Shown here: positions 19,558 to 27,631 of the stretch, one piece after another
Layout: each line of letters opens with the position of its first letter
How positions within the stretch are numbered: the stretch's first letter is position 1
Origin: Mycobacterium sp. 1164985.4
GTDB lineage: Bacteria; Actinomycetota; Actinomycetes; Mycobacteriales; Mycobacteriaceae
Length of the DNA stretch: 64,000 bases
Direction of reading: 5' to 3'
Assembly (NCBI RefSeq): GCF_001668575.1
Contig: NZ_LZMD01000085.1
Location: 186,001 to 250,000 of the forward strand
Position numbers and translations under genes: made by a program
Notes under the pieces: model-generated
Told to the model about the DNA's origin: nothing
Seen by the model: only the letters and a program-made list of their open reading frames with translations
The model's database searches: none

Positions 19558-20688
19558 ATGGCCAAGAACTACGTCAAAGTCTCGGCCAATGTCGCCGACA
19601 CGGTGCGCCCGACCGTCAACTCCGGCAATCCGGGCCTGCGGGCCCTGCGCACCATCGCGAGCCGGATCACGACGCCGCTGCTTCCCGATGACTACCTGCA
19701 GCTCGCCAACCCCCTGTGGTCGGCGCGCGAGCTGCGCGGCCGAGTGCTCGACGTCCGGCGGGAGACCGAGGATTCGGCCACGCTGGTCATCAAGCCCGGG
19801 TGGGGTTTCTCGTTCGACTACCAGCCAGGCCAGTACATCGGCATCGGTGTGCAGATCGACGGCCGCTGGCGCTGGCGGTCCTACTCGCTGACCTCGGCCC
19901 CGTCGCGCACCATCCGGACCATCACAATCACTGTCAAGGCGATGCCCGAAGGGTTCTTGTCGACGCATCTCGTCGACGGGCTCGCGCCGGGCACGATCGT
20001 GCGCCTGGCCGCGCCGCAGGGCAACTTCGTCATGCCCGATCCCGCGCCGTCGAAGGTGCTGTTCCTGACCGGCGGCTCCGGCATCACGCCGGTGATGTCG
20101 ATGCTGCGCACGCTGGCCCGCCGCGATCAGATCACCGACATCGTCCATGTGCATTCTGCGCCAACGGAATCCGATGTCATGTTCGCCGCCGAGCTCGCCG
20201 AGCTGGCCGATGCGCACGTCGGCTACCGGCTGCGGGTCCGCGCGACGCGTACACATGGCCGGATGGACCTGTCGCGGCTCGACGACGAGGTGCCCGACTG
20301 GCGCGATCGCCAGACCTGGGCGTGCGGTCCCGAGGGCATGCTCGATGCGGCCCAGCGGAGTTGGGCGGCGGCCGGGCTCGCCGAGCGCCTGCACCTGGAG
20401 CGGTTCGCGGTGTCCAGGGCTGCGGTGCACGGGCAGGGCGGAACCGTGGAGTTCGCGCGTAGCGGCAAGACGGTCGAGGTGGACGCCGCGACGCCGCTTA
20501 TGGAGGCGGGCGAAGAAGCCGGCATCCGGATGCCGTTCGGATGCCGCATGGGCATCTGCCAGTCGTGCGTGGTGGGCCTCGTCGAAGGCCACGTCCGCGA
20601 CCTGCGCACCGGTGTCGAGCACGAACCGGGGAGCAGGGTGCAGACCTGCGTCTCCGCAGCATCCGGCGATTGTGTGCTGGATGTCTGA
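19558..20688 (+). CDS. Ferredoxin reductase, electron donor of DesA3 (Rv3230c-like)
   Basis: A 376-residue flavoprotein corresponding to Rv3230c. The FAD-binding domain has the RxYS motif in WRSYSLTSAP after YQPGQYIGIGV; the NAD(P)-binding domain has FLTGGSGITPVMSMLR and CGPEGMLDAA; the C-terminal plant-type 2Fe-2S ferredoxin domain supplies C329, C334, C337 and C364. In mycobacteria this oxidoreductase passes electrons from NADPH to the diiron desaturase DesA3, the next gene. The ATG at 19558 was chosen because the 20 preceding residues are encoded by the promoter box region and are unlike a protein N-terminus. Confidence 0.93.
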   Translation: MAKNYVKVSANVADTVRPTVNSGNPGLRALRTIASRITTPLLPDDYLQLANPLWSARELRGRVLDVRRETEDSATLVIKPGWGFSFDYQPGQYIGIGVQIDGRWRWRSYSLTSAPSRTIRTITITVKAMPEGFLSTHLVDGLAPGTIVRLAAPQGNFVMPDPAPSKVLFLTGGSGITPVMSMLRTLARRDQITDIVHVHSAPTESDVMFAAELAELADAHVGYRLRVRATRTHGRMDLSRLDDEVPDWRDRQTWACGPEGMLDAAQRSWAAAGLAERLHLERFAVSRAAVHGQGGTVEFARSGKTVEVDAATPLMEAGEEAGIRMPFGCRMGICQSCVVGLVEGHVRDLRTGVEHEPGSRVQTCVSAASGDCVLDV

Positions 20689-20701
20689 GGTTTACTGGCA
20701 G

Positions 20702-20737
20702 GTAACCTACGGGTACGTAGGTTACGGTAGCGTAGGC
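20702..20737 (+). promoter_or_regulatory. Probable operator upstream of desA3, matching the box at 19534
   Basis: GTAACCTAC (20702-20710) and GTAGGTTAC (20717-20725) form a perfect 9-bp dyad with a 6-nt centre. It overlaps a 22-bp stretch (20716-20737) identical to the box upstream of the reductase gene at 20 or more positions, including CGTAGGTTACGGTA. The layout suits a TetR-type repressor dimer. A Shine-Dalgarno GAGAGGAGG lies between it and the ATG. Confidence 0.6.
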
Positions 20738-20757
20738 ATGCGAGAGGAGGCCTGACG

Positions 20758-22011
20758 ATGGCAATCACCGACGTTCCCGAGTTCGCGCATCTCACCGATG
20801 CCGACATCGAGAGTCTGGCCGTGGAGTTGGATGCGATCCGGCAGGACATCGAGGACTCCCGTGGTGAGCGCGACGCGCGCTACATCCGCCGCACCATCGC
20901 CGCACAGCGTGCGCTGGAGATCGCCGGTCGTGTGATGCTGGCCGCCAGCTCGCGTCGCTCGGCATGGTGGGCGGGCACCGCAACCCTGGGCGTGGCCAAG
21001 ATCATCGAGAACATGGAGATCGGCCACAACGTCATGCACGGTCAATGGGATTGGATGAACGATCCCGAGATCCACTCCTCGACGTGGGAGTGGGACATGA
21101 GCGGGGCAGCCAAACACTGGCGCTTCACCCACAACTTCATGCACCACAAGTACACGAACATCCTGGGCATGGACGACGACGTGGGCTACGGTCTGCTGCG
21201 CGTGACGCGCGACCAGAAGTGGAAGCCGCACAACGTTTTCAACCTGCTGTACAACACCATGCTCGCCACGCTCTTCGAGTGGGGCGTCGGTCTGCAGCAC
21301 CTCGAGATCGGCAAGATCTTCAAGGGCCGCGACGACCGCAGAGCGACCATGATCCGGCTGCGCGAGTTCGGCACCAAGGCCGGCCAGCAGGTGTTCAAGG
21401 ATTACGTCGCCTGGCCCGCGGTGACCTCACTGTCGCCGGGTGCGACGTACAAGTCGACGCTCAAGGCGAACGCGGTGGCCAACATCATCCGCAACATCTG
21501 GTCCAACGCGGTGATTTTCTGCGGCCACTTCCCCGATGGCGCAGAGAAATTCACCAAGACCGACATGATCGGCGAGACCAAGGGCGAGTGGTACCTGCGC
21601 CAGATGCTCGGCAGCGCCAACTTCGAGAACGGCCCGGTGCTGCGGTTCATGAGTGGCAACCTGTGCCACCAGATCGAGCACCACCTGTACCCGGATCTGC
21701 CGAGCAACCGGCTCTACGAGATCTCCATGCGGGTGCGCGATCTGTGTGACAAATACGACCTGCCGTACACGACGGGTTCGTTCCTGGTGCAGTACGGCAA
21801 GACGTGGCGCACGATCGCCAAGCTGTCGCTTCCGGACAGGTTCCTGCGGGACACCGCCGACGATGCGCCCGAGACGCGCAGCGAGCGAATGTTCGCCGAA
21901 CTGGAGCCGACGCAGCGGCGCGGCCTCAAGTCGTCGATCGCCGCCGTGCGGGCCCGCCGCCGCGAGAAGCGCGCCATCCGCGCCCAGGCTCGAACCCAGC
22001 GCGCCGCCTAG
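20758..22011 (+). CDS. desA3: Acyl-CoA Delta9-type fatty acid desaturase DesA3
   Basis: A 417-residue membrane diiron desaturase. The three histidine boxes are H90-NVM-H94, H125-NFM-H129-H130 and H304-QIE-H308-H309, with hydrophobic stretches between them that place the metal site on the cytoplasmic face. DesA3 (Rv3229c) makes oleoyl-CoA from stearoyl-CoA, using electrons from the ferredoxin reductase encoded just upstream. A strong Shine-Dalgarno GAGGAGG precedes the ATG. The tail is basic (ARRREKRAIRAQAR). The 69-bp gap to the reductase contains its own operator-like dyad, so it can be transcribed separately. Confidence 0.94.
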   Translation: MAITDVPEFAHLTDADIESLAVELDAIRQDIEDSRGERDARYIRRTIAAQRALEIAGRVMLAASSRRSAWWAGTATLGVAKIIENMEIGHNVMHGQWDWMNDPEIHSSTWEWDMSGAAKHWRFTHNFMHHKYTNILGMDDDVGYGLLRVTRDQKWKPHNVFNLLYNTMLATLFEWGVGLQHLEIGKIFKGRDDRRATMIRLREFGTKAGQQVFKDYVAWPAVTSLSPGATYKSTLKANAVANIIRNIWSNAVIFCGHFPDGAEKFTKTDMIGETKGEWYLRQMLGSANFENGPVLRFMSGNLCHQIEHHLYPDLPSNRLYEISMRVRDLCDKYDLPYTTGSFLVQYGKTWRTIAKLSLPDRFLRDTADDAPETRSERMFAELEPTQRRGLKSSIAAVRARRREKRAIRAQARTQRAA

Positions 22012-22030
22012 CCACTGCCCCCTGAAGTTC

Positions 22031-22086
22031 CGCGAGCGTGCGTGTTTGCACACGACACGCCGCGGAATTTCAGCACTATGCGCACG
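22031..22086 (+). repeat. 56-bp interspersed repeat, copy A
   Basis: It begins CGCGAGCGTGCGTGTTTG, continues ACACGACACGCCGCGGA and ends TATGCGCACG. It matches copy B (47161-47216) at the same 56-nt length and copy C (22291-22346) in opposite orientation. It starts 19 bp after the desA3 stop. All three copies are intergenic and directly follow or flank genes. Confidence 0.85.
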
Positions 22087-22108
22087 CTGGCGGCGTGCTG
22101 AGCGTGCA

Positions 22109-22252
22109 TCAATGTTTGCGCGCGATGAGGTAGGCCTGCGGCGTCGGCTCGTCGTCGTCCGGTCCGCGCACCAGTCGGGCGTACGGCCGAAGCCGCGCGT
22201 CCGCTAGTCGAGTACCACGCGCAGACCCCGACTGTACGGCTCGCGGGGTCAT
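22109..22252 (-). pseudogene. Probable remnant of a methyltransferase-like gene (C-terminal tail)
   Basis: A 47-codon frame on the minus strand ends RLRPYARLVRGPDDDEPTPQAYLIARKH. The acidic loop followed by a final hydrophobic strand and ARKH resembles the last strands of class I SAM-dependent methyltransferases. There is no room for the rest of the domain, and the fragment sits between repeat copies A and C, which face each other. I infer the leftover of a gene removed by recombination or deletion; a short functional gene is less likely. The identity is uncertain. Confidence 0.3.
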
Positions 22253-22290
22253 ATGGGTGGTGCACTTTAAGCACCGTCGTTGGCCGCGAG

Positions 22291-22346
22291 CGCTCGCAAA
22301 GTGCCGCGAATGCGCGGCGTGTCGTGTGCAAACACGGTCGCTCGCG
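22291..22346 (-). repeat. 56-bp interspersed repeat, copy C (inverted)
   Basis: Read on the minus strand it begins CGCGAGCGACCGTGTTTG and continues ACACGACACGCCGCG, then ends CTTTGCGAGCG, the same 56-nt span as copies A and B with about ten substitutions concentrated in the right third. It lies 9 bp from the rsgA stop and in opposite orientation to copy A, 204 bp away. Confidence 0.8.
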
Positions 22347-22355
22347 CAGAAGGAG

Positions 22356-23333
22356 TCAGGCGTGCAGTGCCGACAGCAGTCGGCGGGTCGCGGTGACCCG
22401 GTTGAGCGCCGGGCCGGTCAACGTGTCGAGCGCGCACTCCGGATCGGCGGGTGGACCCATATGGCCGCAGCCGCGCGGGCAGTCCTTGATCGCCTCGGCC
22501 AGATCGGAGAACGCCAACAGCACATCGTCGGGCTCGATGTGAGCCAGCCCGAACGACCGGATGCCGGGCGTGTCGATCACCCACCCCCCGACGTCCAGCG
22601 GCAGCGCGACCGACTGCGTCGACGTGTGCCTGCCCCGCCCGATGTCGGTCACCTCGCCGGTAGCCCGTTCGGCCTGCGGCACAAGGCGATTCACCAGTGT
22701 CGACTTGCCCACACCCGAGTGGCCGAGCAGTACCGTGACCCGGTCGGCCAGCAGCGGGGCCACCGCGTCGAGCGGGTCGTCGCGGCCCGCCGTGGTGATC
22801 GTCAGGTCGAGGTCGGCGAACTGCGCCGCGAACGGCTCCGGCGCCGCGAGGTCGGTCTTCGTCAGACAGAGGATCGGCTCGAGCCCACCGGCGTAGGCCG
22901 CGATCAACGCCCGTTCGACGAGCCCGGCGCGGGGTGGCGGGTCGGCCAGCGCGACGACGATCAACAACTGGTCGGCATTGGCGACCACGACGCGCTCGGT
23001 CGGATCGGTGTCATCGGCCGTGCGGCGCAACACGGTTCGCCGATCACCGCGCCGAACGATCCGGGCCAGCGTGTCCGGCCGCCCGGACAGGTCGCCGACG
23101 ATGCCCACCTCGTCGCCGACCACGATCGGGGTGCGGCCCAGTTCGCGGGCGCGCATCGCGACGACGCGGCGGTCCGGGTCGCCGCCGAGCGCGCATCCCC
23201 ACCGCCCCCGGTCGACGGTCACCACCATCGCTTCCTGCGCGTCGGCATGGTCGGGCCGAATCTTGGTCCGCGGCCGCGAGCCTCGGCCGGGCCGCACCCG
23301 GACGTCGGACTCGTCGTACTCGCGTCGGCTCAA
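22356..23333 (-). CDS. rsgA: Ribosome small subunit-dependent GTPase RsgA
   Basis: A 325-residue circularly permuted GTPase that helps 30S maturation. An OB-fold N-terminus follows the conserved basic stretch YDESDVRVRPGRGSRPRTK. In the G domain the permuted order is TKTDL (G4), then GHSGVGKSTLVNRL (G1), RHTST and DTPGIRSFGL (G3). The C-terminal zinc module CPRGCGHMGPPADPEC follows. The start was set at TTG (23333), which overlaps the aroA stop by 4 bp (TTGA) and gives the length usual for the family. It is translated after aroA in the same operon. Confidence 0.93.
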   Translation of the reverse strand: MSRREYDESDVRVRPGRGSRPRTKIRPDHADAQEAMVVTVDRGRWGCALGGDPDRRVVAMRARELGRTPIVVGDEVGIVGDLSGRPDTLARIVRRGDRRTVLRRTADDTDPTERVVVANADQLLIVVALADPPPRAGLVERALIAAYAGGLEPILCLTKTDLAAPEPFAAQFADLDLTITTAGRDDPLDAVAPLLADRVTVLLGHSGVGKSTLVNRLVPQAERATGEVTDIGRGRHTSTQSVALPLDVGGWVIDTPGIRSFGLAHIEPDDVLLAFSDLAEAIKDCPRGCGHMGPPADPECALDTLTGPALNRVTATRRLLSALHA

Positions 23334-24649
23334 GCCCGGTCGACCTCCGGCGTCTGCCCCGCGAGCATGTCGGCCCACAATTGGGGAAATTCGGGCAGCG
23401 TCTTGGCCGTGGTCTCGATGTCCTCCACCGCAACGTCGGGTACCCGCAGCCCGACGATCGCACCTGCGGTGGCCATCCGGTGATCGGCGTACGACCGCCA
23501 CAACCCGCCGTGCAGTGGGCGCGCCGTGATCACCAGCCCGTCCGCGGTCTCCTCGCACTGGCCGCCGAGGCCGTTGATCTCCGCCGACAGCGCTGCGAGC
23601 CGGTCGGTTTCGTGTCCGCGCAGATGCGCGATGCCAGACAGCTTCGACACCGAGTCGGGGGTGGCCAGCGCGGCCAGCGCGGCAACCGCGGGCGTGAGCT
23701 CGCCGACCTCGTGCAGGTCCACGTCGATACCGCCGTAGAACTCGGCGCCACACACCTCGAGGTAGGTATCGCCATGCCGCACAACCGATCCGAGCTTCTT
23801 GAGGATCGCGATGATGGCGTCGGCCGGCTGGGTGCTCGCCTTCGGCCAGCCGGTCAACCGCACAGTTCCCCCGCTGACCACCGCGGCCGCGAGGAACGGC
23901 ACGGCGTTGGACAGGTCGGGTTCGATGTCCCAGTGCCGCGCGGCCACCGGCCCCGGCGAGACCCGCCACTGGTTGTCGCGGCGGTCGTCGACGTCGACTC
24001 CGGCGTCGCGCAGCATCGCGACCGTCATCGCCACATGCGGCGCCGACGGCACGGTCTCGCCGGTGTGCACCACGGTCAGTCCCTCGCGAAAGCTCGCCCC
24101 GGACAGCAGCAATCCGGAGACGAACTGCGACGAACCCGACGCGTCGATCTCGACCGTCCCGCCGGAGACCGATCCAGCGCCCCGCACCGCGAAGGGCAGC
24201 CCTTTGCCGTCGATGTCGACACCCAGGCCCCGCATCGCATCGAGAAGCGGCGCGATCGGGCGGGCTCGCGCCTGTTCGTCACCGTCGAACGTGACCGTCG
24301 CGGTGCCCAGGGCCGCCAGCGGCGGCACGAACCGCAGCACCGTGCCGGCCAGCCCGCAATCGATGCGCGCACCGTCGCGCGGTGCGATCCGCCCGCTCAC
24401 GCGCAGCTCGTCGGCGTGGCCCTCCACCGTCACGCCGAGCGCCTGCAGCGCGCCGATCATCAGGTCGGTGTCGCGGCTGCGCAGCGCGCCGCGCAGCGAC
24501 GATTCGCCGTTCGCCGTGGCCAACGCCGCCAGCACCAGCGCCCGATTCGTCTGCGACTTCGAGCCGGGCACGGTGACCGTGGCATGCACCGGCGTCGACG
24601 CCGACGGTGCCGGCCAGGCCTGACTTTCTTGGTGTCCGGGGGCGCTCAC
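23330..24649 (-). CDS. aroA: 3-phosphoshikimate 1-carboxyvinyltransferase (EPSP synthase)
   Basis: A 439-residue enzyme of the shikimate pathway that transfers enolpyruvyl from PEP to shikimate-3-phosphate. The N-terminal PGSKSQTNRALVLAALA motif binds both substrates, ALRSRDTDLMIGAL follows, and DEQARARPIAPLLDAM carries the Arg cluster. The C-terminal half has ADHRMATAGAIVGLR. It starts with GTG and diverges from the YedK-like gene with 44 bp between starts. Its stop is coupled to rsgA by a TTGA overlap, the arrangement known from M. tuberculosis Rv3227-Rv3228. Confidence 0.95.
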   Translation of the reverse strand: MSAPGHQESQAWPAPSASTPVHATVTVPGSKSQTNRALVLAALATANGESSLRGALRSRDTDLMIGALQALGVTVEGHADELRVSGRIAPRDGARIDCGLAGTVLRFVPPLAALGTATVTFDGDEQARARPIAPLLDAMRGLGVDIDGKGLPFAVRGAGSVSGGTVEIDASGSSQFVSGLLLSGASFREGLTVVHTGETVPSAPHVAMTVAMLRDAGVDVDDRRDNQWRVSPGPVAARHWDIEPDLSNAVPFLAAAVVSGGTVRLTGWPKASTQPADAIIAILKKLGSVVRHGDTYLEVCGAEFYGGIDVDLHEVGELTPAVAALAALATPDSVSKLSGIAHLRGHETDRLAALSAEINGLGGQCEETADGLVITARPLHGGLWRSYADHRMATAGAIVGLRVPDVAVEDIETTAKTLPEFPQLWADMLAGQTPEVDRA

Positions 24650-24693
24650 CGCTCCATCTTCCCCTGTCGGCTTCGCGTGCCACCATGGGATTC

Positions 24694-25464
24694 ATGTGCG
24701 GACGTTTCGCAGTCACCACCGACCCGGCTCTGTTGGCCGAGAAGATTAAGGCGATCGACGAGACCACGTCGGCCACTTCCGACGGTAAGGACGCCTCGCG
24801 GCCCAACTACAACGTCGCGCCCACCACGACCGTCACCACGGTGGTCAAGCGCCACAGCGAACCCGATGACGACGCCACCCGTCGGCTGCGCTCGATGCGA
24901 TGGGGTTTGGTGCCGCCGTGGGCGAAGGCCACGCAGGACGGCAGCCCCGAGACCAAGGGGCCGCTGCTGATCAACGCCCGGTCGGACAAGCTGACCACCT
25001 CGCCGGTGTTCCGCAATCCCGCGAAGGGCAAGCGGTGCCTGGTGCCGATGGACGGCTGGTACGAGTGGCTGAAAAAGGGAGAGGGAAGGGCTCCGAAAAT
25101 TCCCTTCTTCATGTACGCCGGCGACGGCGAGCCGCTCTTCATGGCCGGCCTCTGGTCCACGTGGCGACCGAAGGAGGCGCCCAAGGATGCCAAACCGCTG
25201 CTCAGTTGCACGATCATCACCACCGACGCCGCCGGTCCGCTGGCCGAGATCCACGACCGGATGCCGCTGACGATCAGCGAACGCGATTGGGACCGCTGGC
25301 TCGATCCCGACGCTCCGATCGACGAGGGGCTGTTGCGCGGCCACGGTGACCTTGACCGCATCGAGATACGCGAGGTGTCGCGGCTGGTGAACAGCGTGCG
25401 CAACAACGGCCCCGAGCTGATCGAGCCCGTCGAACCCCAGGCCGAACAAGGCACCCTGCTTTGA
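24694..25464 (+). CDS. SOS response-associated peptidase family protein (YedK/HMCES-type)
   Basis: A 256-residue SRAP-domain protein (Rv3226c-like). The start ATGTGC exposes the catalytic Cys2 (MCGRFAV) after Met removal, which forms a stable thiazolidine crosslink with abasic sites in single-stranded DNA. Other family landmarks are RPNYNVAPTT, NARSDK, CLVPMDGWYEW with the catalytic Glu, and EIHDRMPLTI with the catalytic His. An upstream in-frame Met at 24688 (MGF) would block Cys2 and was rejected. The gene overlaps the methyltransferase by 4 bp (TTGA). Confidence 0.93.
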   Translation: MCGRFAVTTDPALLAEKIKAIDETTSATSDGKDASRPNYNVAPTTTVTTVVKRHSEPDDDATRRLRSMRWGLVPPWAKATQDGSPETKGPLLINARSDKLTTSPVFRNPAKGKRCLVPMDGWYEWLKKGEGRAPKIPFFMYAGDGEPLFMAGLWSTWRPKEAPKDAKPLLSCTIITTDAAGPLAEIHDRMPLTISERDWDRWLDPDAPIDEGLLRGHGDLDRIEIREVSRLVNSVRNNGPELIEPVEPQAEQGTLL

Positions 25465-26996
25465 CGCAGCCGGACCCGCCCGGCCCGTTGTCCGATGTCG
25501 CGGTCGTCGACGCGCTGGCCGCCGACCTGCGCAGCGCTGGCTACACCACCGATGGGGTGGCTGCCCTGCTCGGCGCCGACGTCGACGCGGCGTTCGCCAG
25601 GGGAGTGTGGTGGCCGGCGCTGCGGGAAACCGCCCGCGCCCTCGACAGCGGAACTCCGCAGCAGCGGCGCCTGGCGGGGCTGGTGCGCCTGCTGCTGCTC
25701 GGCTCCGACGAGCCCGCCGAGCACGTCGCCCTGGCGCTGCCTACCGTCGGCGTCGACACATTGGCCGCCGGCGGCGTGGTGGAGGCGACGGCCGAGGGGA
25801 TGCTGCGCGCCGCTCTGGACATCCGGCCGCACAGCGACGGCGTCAACGACTTCTTCGTGGTCTCGGACCTGGATGCCGCGATGCGTCCGGGGCCGGTGCG
25901 CCGCGATCACGTCCTCGGCATCGGCGGCGCGTCGGTCTCGCTGGCTCGAGCCGTGGTGCGCACGCCGGTCGACCGCGCGCTCGACCTCGGCACCGGATGC
26001 GGCGTGCAGGCGCTCCACCTGAACGGTCACTGCGCACAGATCGTGGCCACCGACACCAACGACCGCGCGCTCGCGCTCGCCGCGGCGACCGCGCGGCTCA
26101 ACGGCATGTCCTGGGATCTGCAGCGCGGCAGCCTGTTCGAGCCGGTGGCCGGTGAGCGCTTCGACCTGATCGTGTCCAATCCGCCGTTCGTCGTGGGCGC
26201 CGGCGACCGCGACTACATCTACCGGGACTCCGGCCTCGCCGGAGACGCCCTGTGCCGCAACCTGATCGAGCAGGTCGGCGCACACCTGGAGCCGGGCGGC
26301 ACCGCGGTGGTCATGGCGAACTGGATCGTTCGCGAGGGCGAGGACTGGCGCGACCGGGTGCGCGACTGGCTCGCCGGCACCGGTCTGCATGCCTGGGTGG
26401 TGCAGCGCGAGCTCGCCGATCCGGTCAGCTATGTGTCGCTGTGGACGGCCGACGCCGGCGAGGAACACGAACAGGCCACGCGTCGCGGAGGGCAGTGGCT
26501 CGACTGGTTCACCGAAAAGGGCATCACCGGCATCGGGATGGGCGTGATCGCGGTGCGCGCATCGCGACCCGGTGAGCACCGCCCGCCCGACCACGTCCTC
26601 GAGGAGATCACCGGATCCGACGAGGCGCCCACCGGCGACGAGGTCGACGCGTTCTTCGCCCGCCGCGCATACCTGCACGACACCAGCGATGACCGGCTGC
26701 TGGCCACGAGGCTGTCCACCGCGCCGGTGTTCCTCGACGAGCAGTCCCTGCCGGGCCCCGACGGTTGGCAGGTCGTCGGCGCCGCGGTGCGGCGTCCCGG
26801 TGGGCCCGGTGCGGTAATCGGCGTCGACGAAATCGGGCGCGCGCTGTTGGCCGGATGTCGGGGTGAGGTGCCGCTGGGCACGCTGATCGCGATGCTCGCC
26901 GCCGCACATGGCGTGGACGCCGACGCGCTGGCGCAGGCCGCGCTTCCGCTCGTCCGGGAGGCGATCGGCCGCGGGATCCTCTATCAGTCCCGCTGA
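25461..26996 (+). CDS. Class I SAM-dependent methyltransferase with N-terminal DUF7059 domain
   Basis: A 511-residue cytoplasmic protein. The first about 110 residues form a helical domain (DVAVVDALAADLRSAGYTTDGVAALLG) of the DUF7059 type. The Rossmann methyltransferase domain has the SAM loop ALDLGTGCGVQALHL near residue 176 and the catalytic SNPPFVVG near residue 241; the NPPF motif marks methylation of an amino group on an adenine, guanine or glutamine. The C-terminal part (EEITGSDEAPTGDEVDAFFARRAYLHD) is less typical. The TTG start overlaps the preceding stop. Substrate unknown; RNA or a release factor-like Gln are possibilities. Confidence 0.8.
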   Translation: MTQPDPPGPLSDVAVVDALAADLRSAGYTTDGVAALLGADVDAAFARGVWWPALRETARALDSGTPQQRRLAGLVRLLLLGSDEPAEHVALALPTVGVDTLAAGGVVEATAEGMLRAALDIRPHSDGVNDFFVVSDLDAAMRPGPVRRDHVLGIGGASVSLARAVVRTPVDRALDLGTGCGVQALHLNGHCAQIVATDTNDRALALAAATARLNGMSWDLQRGSLFEPVAGERFDLIVSNPPFVVGAGDRDYIYRDSGLAGDALCRNLIEQVGAHLEPGGTAVVMANWIVREGEDWRDRVRDWLAGTGLHAWVVQRELADPVSYVSLWTADAGEEHEQATRRGGQWLDWFTEKGITGIGMGVIAVRASRPGEHRPPDHVLEEITGSDEAPTGDEVDAFFARRAYLHDTSDDRLLATRLSTAPVFLDEQSLPGPDGWQVVGAAVRRPGGPGAVIGVDEIGRALLAGCRGEVPLGTLIAMLAAAHGVDADALAQAALPLVREAIGRGILYQSR

Positions 26997-26999
26997 GCC

Positions 27000-27030
27000 T
27001 TGACAGAGGATTCCTCGGTTCAACTAGAGT
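27000..27030 (+). promoter_or_regulatory. Probable promoter of the TetR-enoyl-CoA hydratase operon
   Basis: TTGACA (27000-27005) and TAGAGT (27025-27030) are spaced by 19 bp, and the GTG start follows the second element by 7 nt, implying a leaderless message. A near-palindrome GAGGATTCCTC at 27006-27016 lies between them and could be the operator for autoregulation by the TetR product. Confidence 0.45.
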
Positions 27031-27037
27031 AATTCTC

Positions 27038-27631
27038 GTGCCATCGAAGACGCGTCCCGATGCACGGAGCCGGCTACTGGAGGTCGCACGTCGTCGCTTC
27101 GCGTCTGACGGCGCGCTCTCGGCCACGCTCGACGAGGTCCGGCGTGAAGCCGAGGTGAGCGTCGGTGCGCTGTATCACCATTTCCCCGACAAGCTTTCGC
27201 TCGCGACCGCGGTATTCGCCCAGTTGCTCGGCGAATACCAGGCCGGGTTCGTGACGATGTTGCGCGGGCACGACACCGCCCAAGGCGGCATCCGCGGCGG
27301 GGTCGCCTATCACCTGCGATGGGTGTCGGCGCACCGCGGCGAGGCTGGCCTGCTGCTCGGGCCGCGACTCGACAGCGCCGAACTACGCGCGCACAACGAC
27401 GCCTTCTTCTCCGCGGTCCGCGACTGGTGGCGCCCACACCACCGCTACGGCGCTCTACAACCCATGCAAGCCGGGGTGACGGCGGCGCTGTGGCTCGGCC
27501 CCGCGCAGGAGTACAGCCGGTACTGGGTCGCCGGAGCAGCGAAACGGATACCGCCGGGCACGATTGAGATCTTCGCCGATGCCGCGTGGGCGGCGTTGTG
27601 CGCCAACGAGATCGAGGAGGTTCGATCATGA
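27038..27631 (+). CDS. TetR family transcriptional regulator
   Basis: A 197-residue regulator. The N-terminal helix-turn-helix is ARSRLLEVARRRFASDGALSATLDEVRREAEVSVGALYHHFPDKLSL (about residues 9-54), a standard TetR DNA-binding domain with the GALYHHF recognition segment. The ligand-binding domain is variable and has no recognisable ligand signature. Its stop overlaps the hydratase start (ATGA), so it is co-transcribed with that gene and probably controls the operon and its own promoter. The ligand could be an acyl-CoA, by context only. Confidence 0.88.
   Translation: MPSKTRPDARSRLLEVARRRFASDGALSATLDEVRREAEVSVGALYHHFPDKLSLATAVFAQLLGEYQAGFVTMLRGHDTAQGGIRGGVAYHLRWVSAHRGEAGLLLGPRLDSAELRAHNDAFFSAVRDWWRPHHRYGALQPMQAGVTAALWLGPAQEYSRYWVAGAAKRIPPGTIEIFADAAWAALCANEIEEVRS

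Noticed and set aside
22040..22340. CRISPR array around the repeats near 22 kb
   Set aside because: Copies are inverted, only two are local, spacing is 204 bp and there are no cas genes.
24807..27023. 738-codon open frame antisense to the YedK-like and methyltransferase genes
   Set aside because: Arises from third-position G/C; both sense genes are recognisable families.
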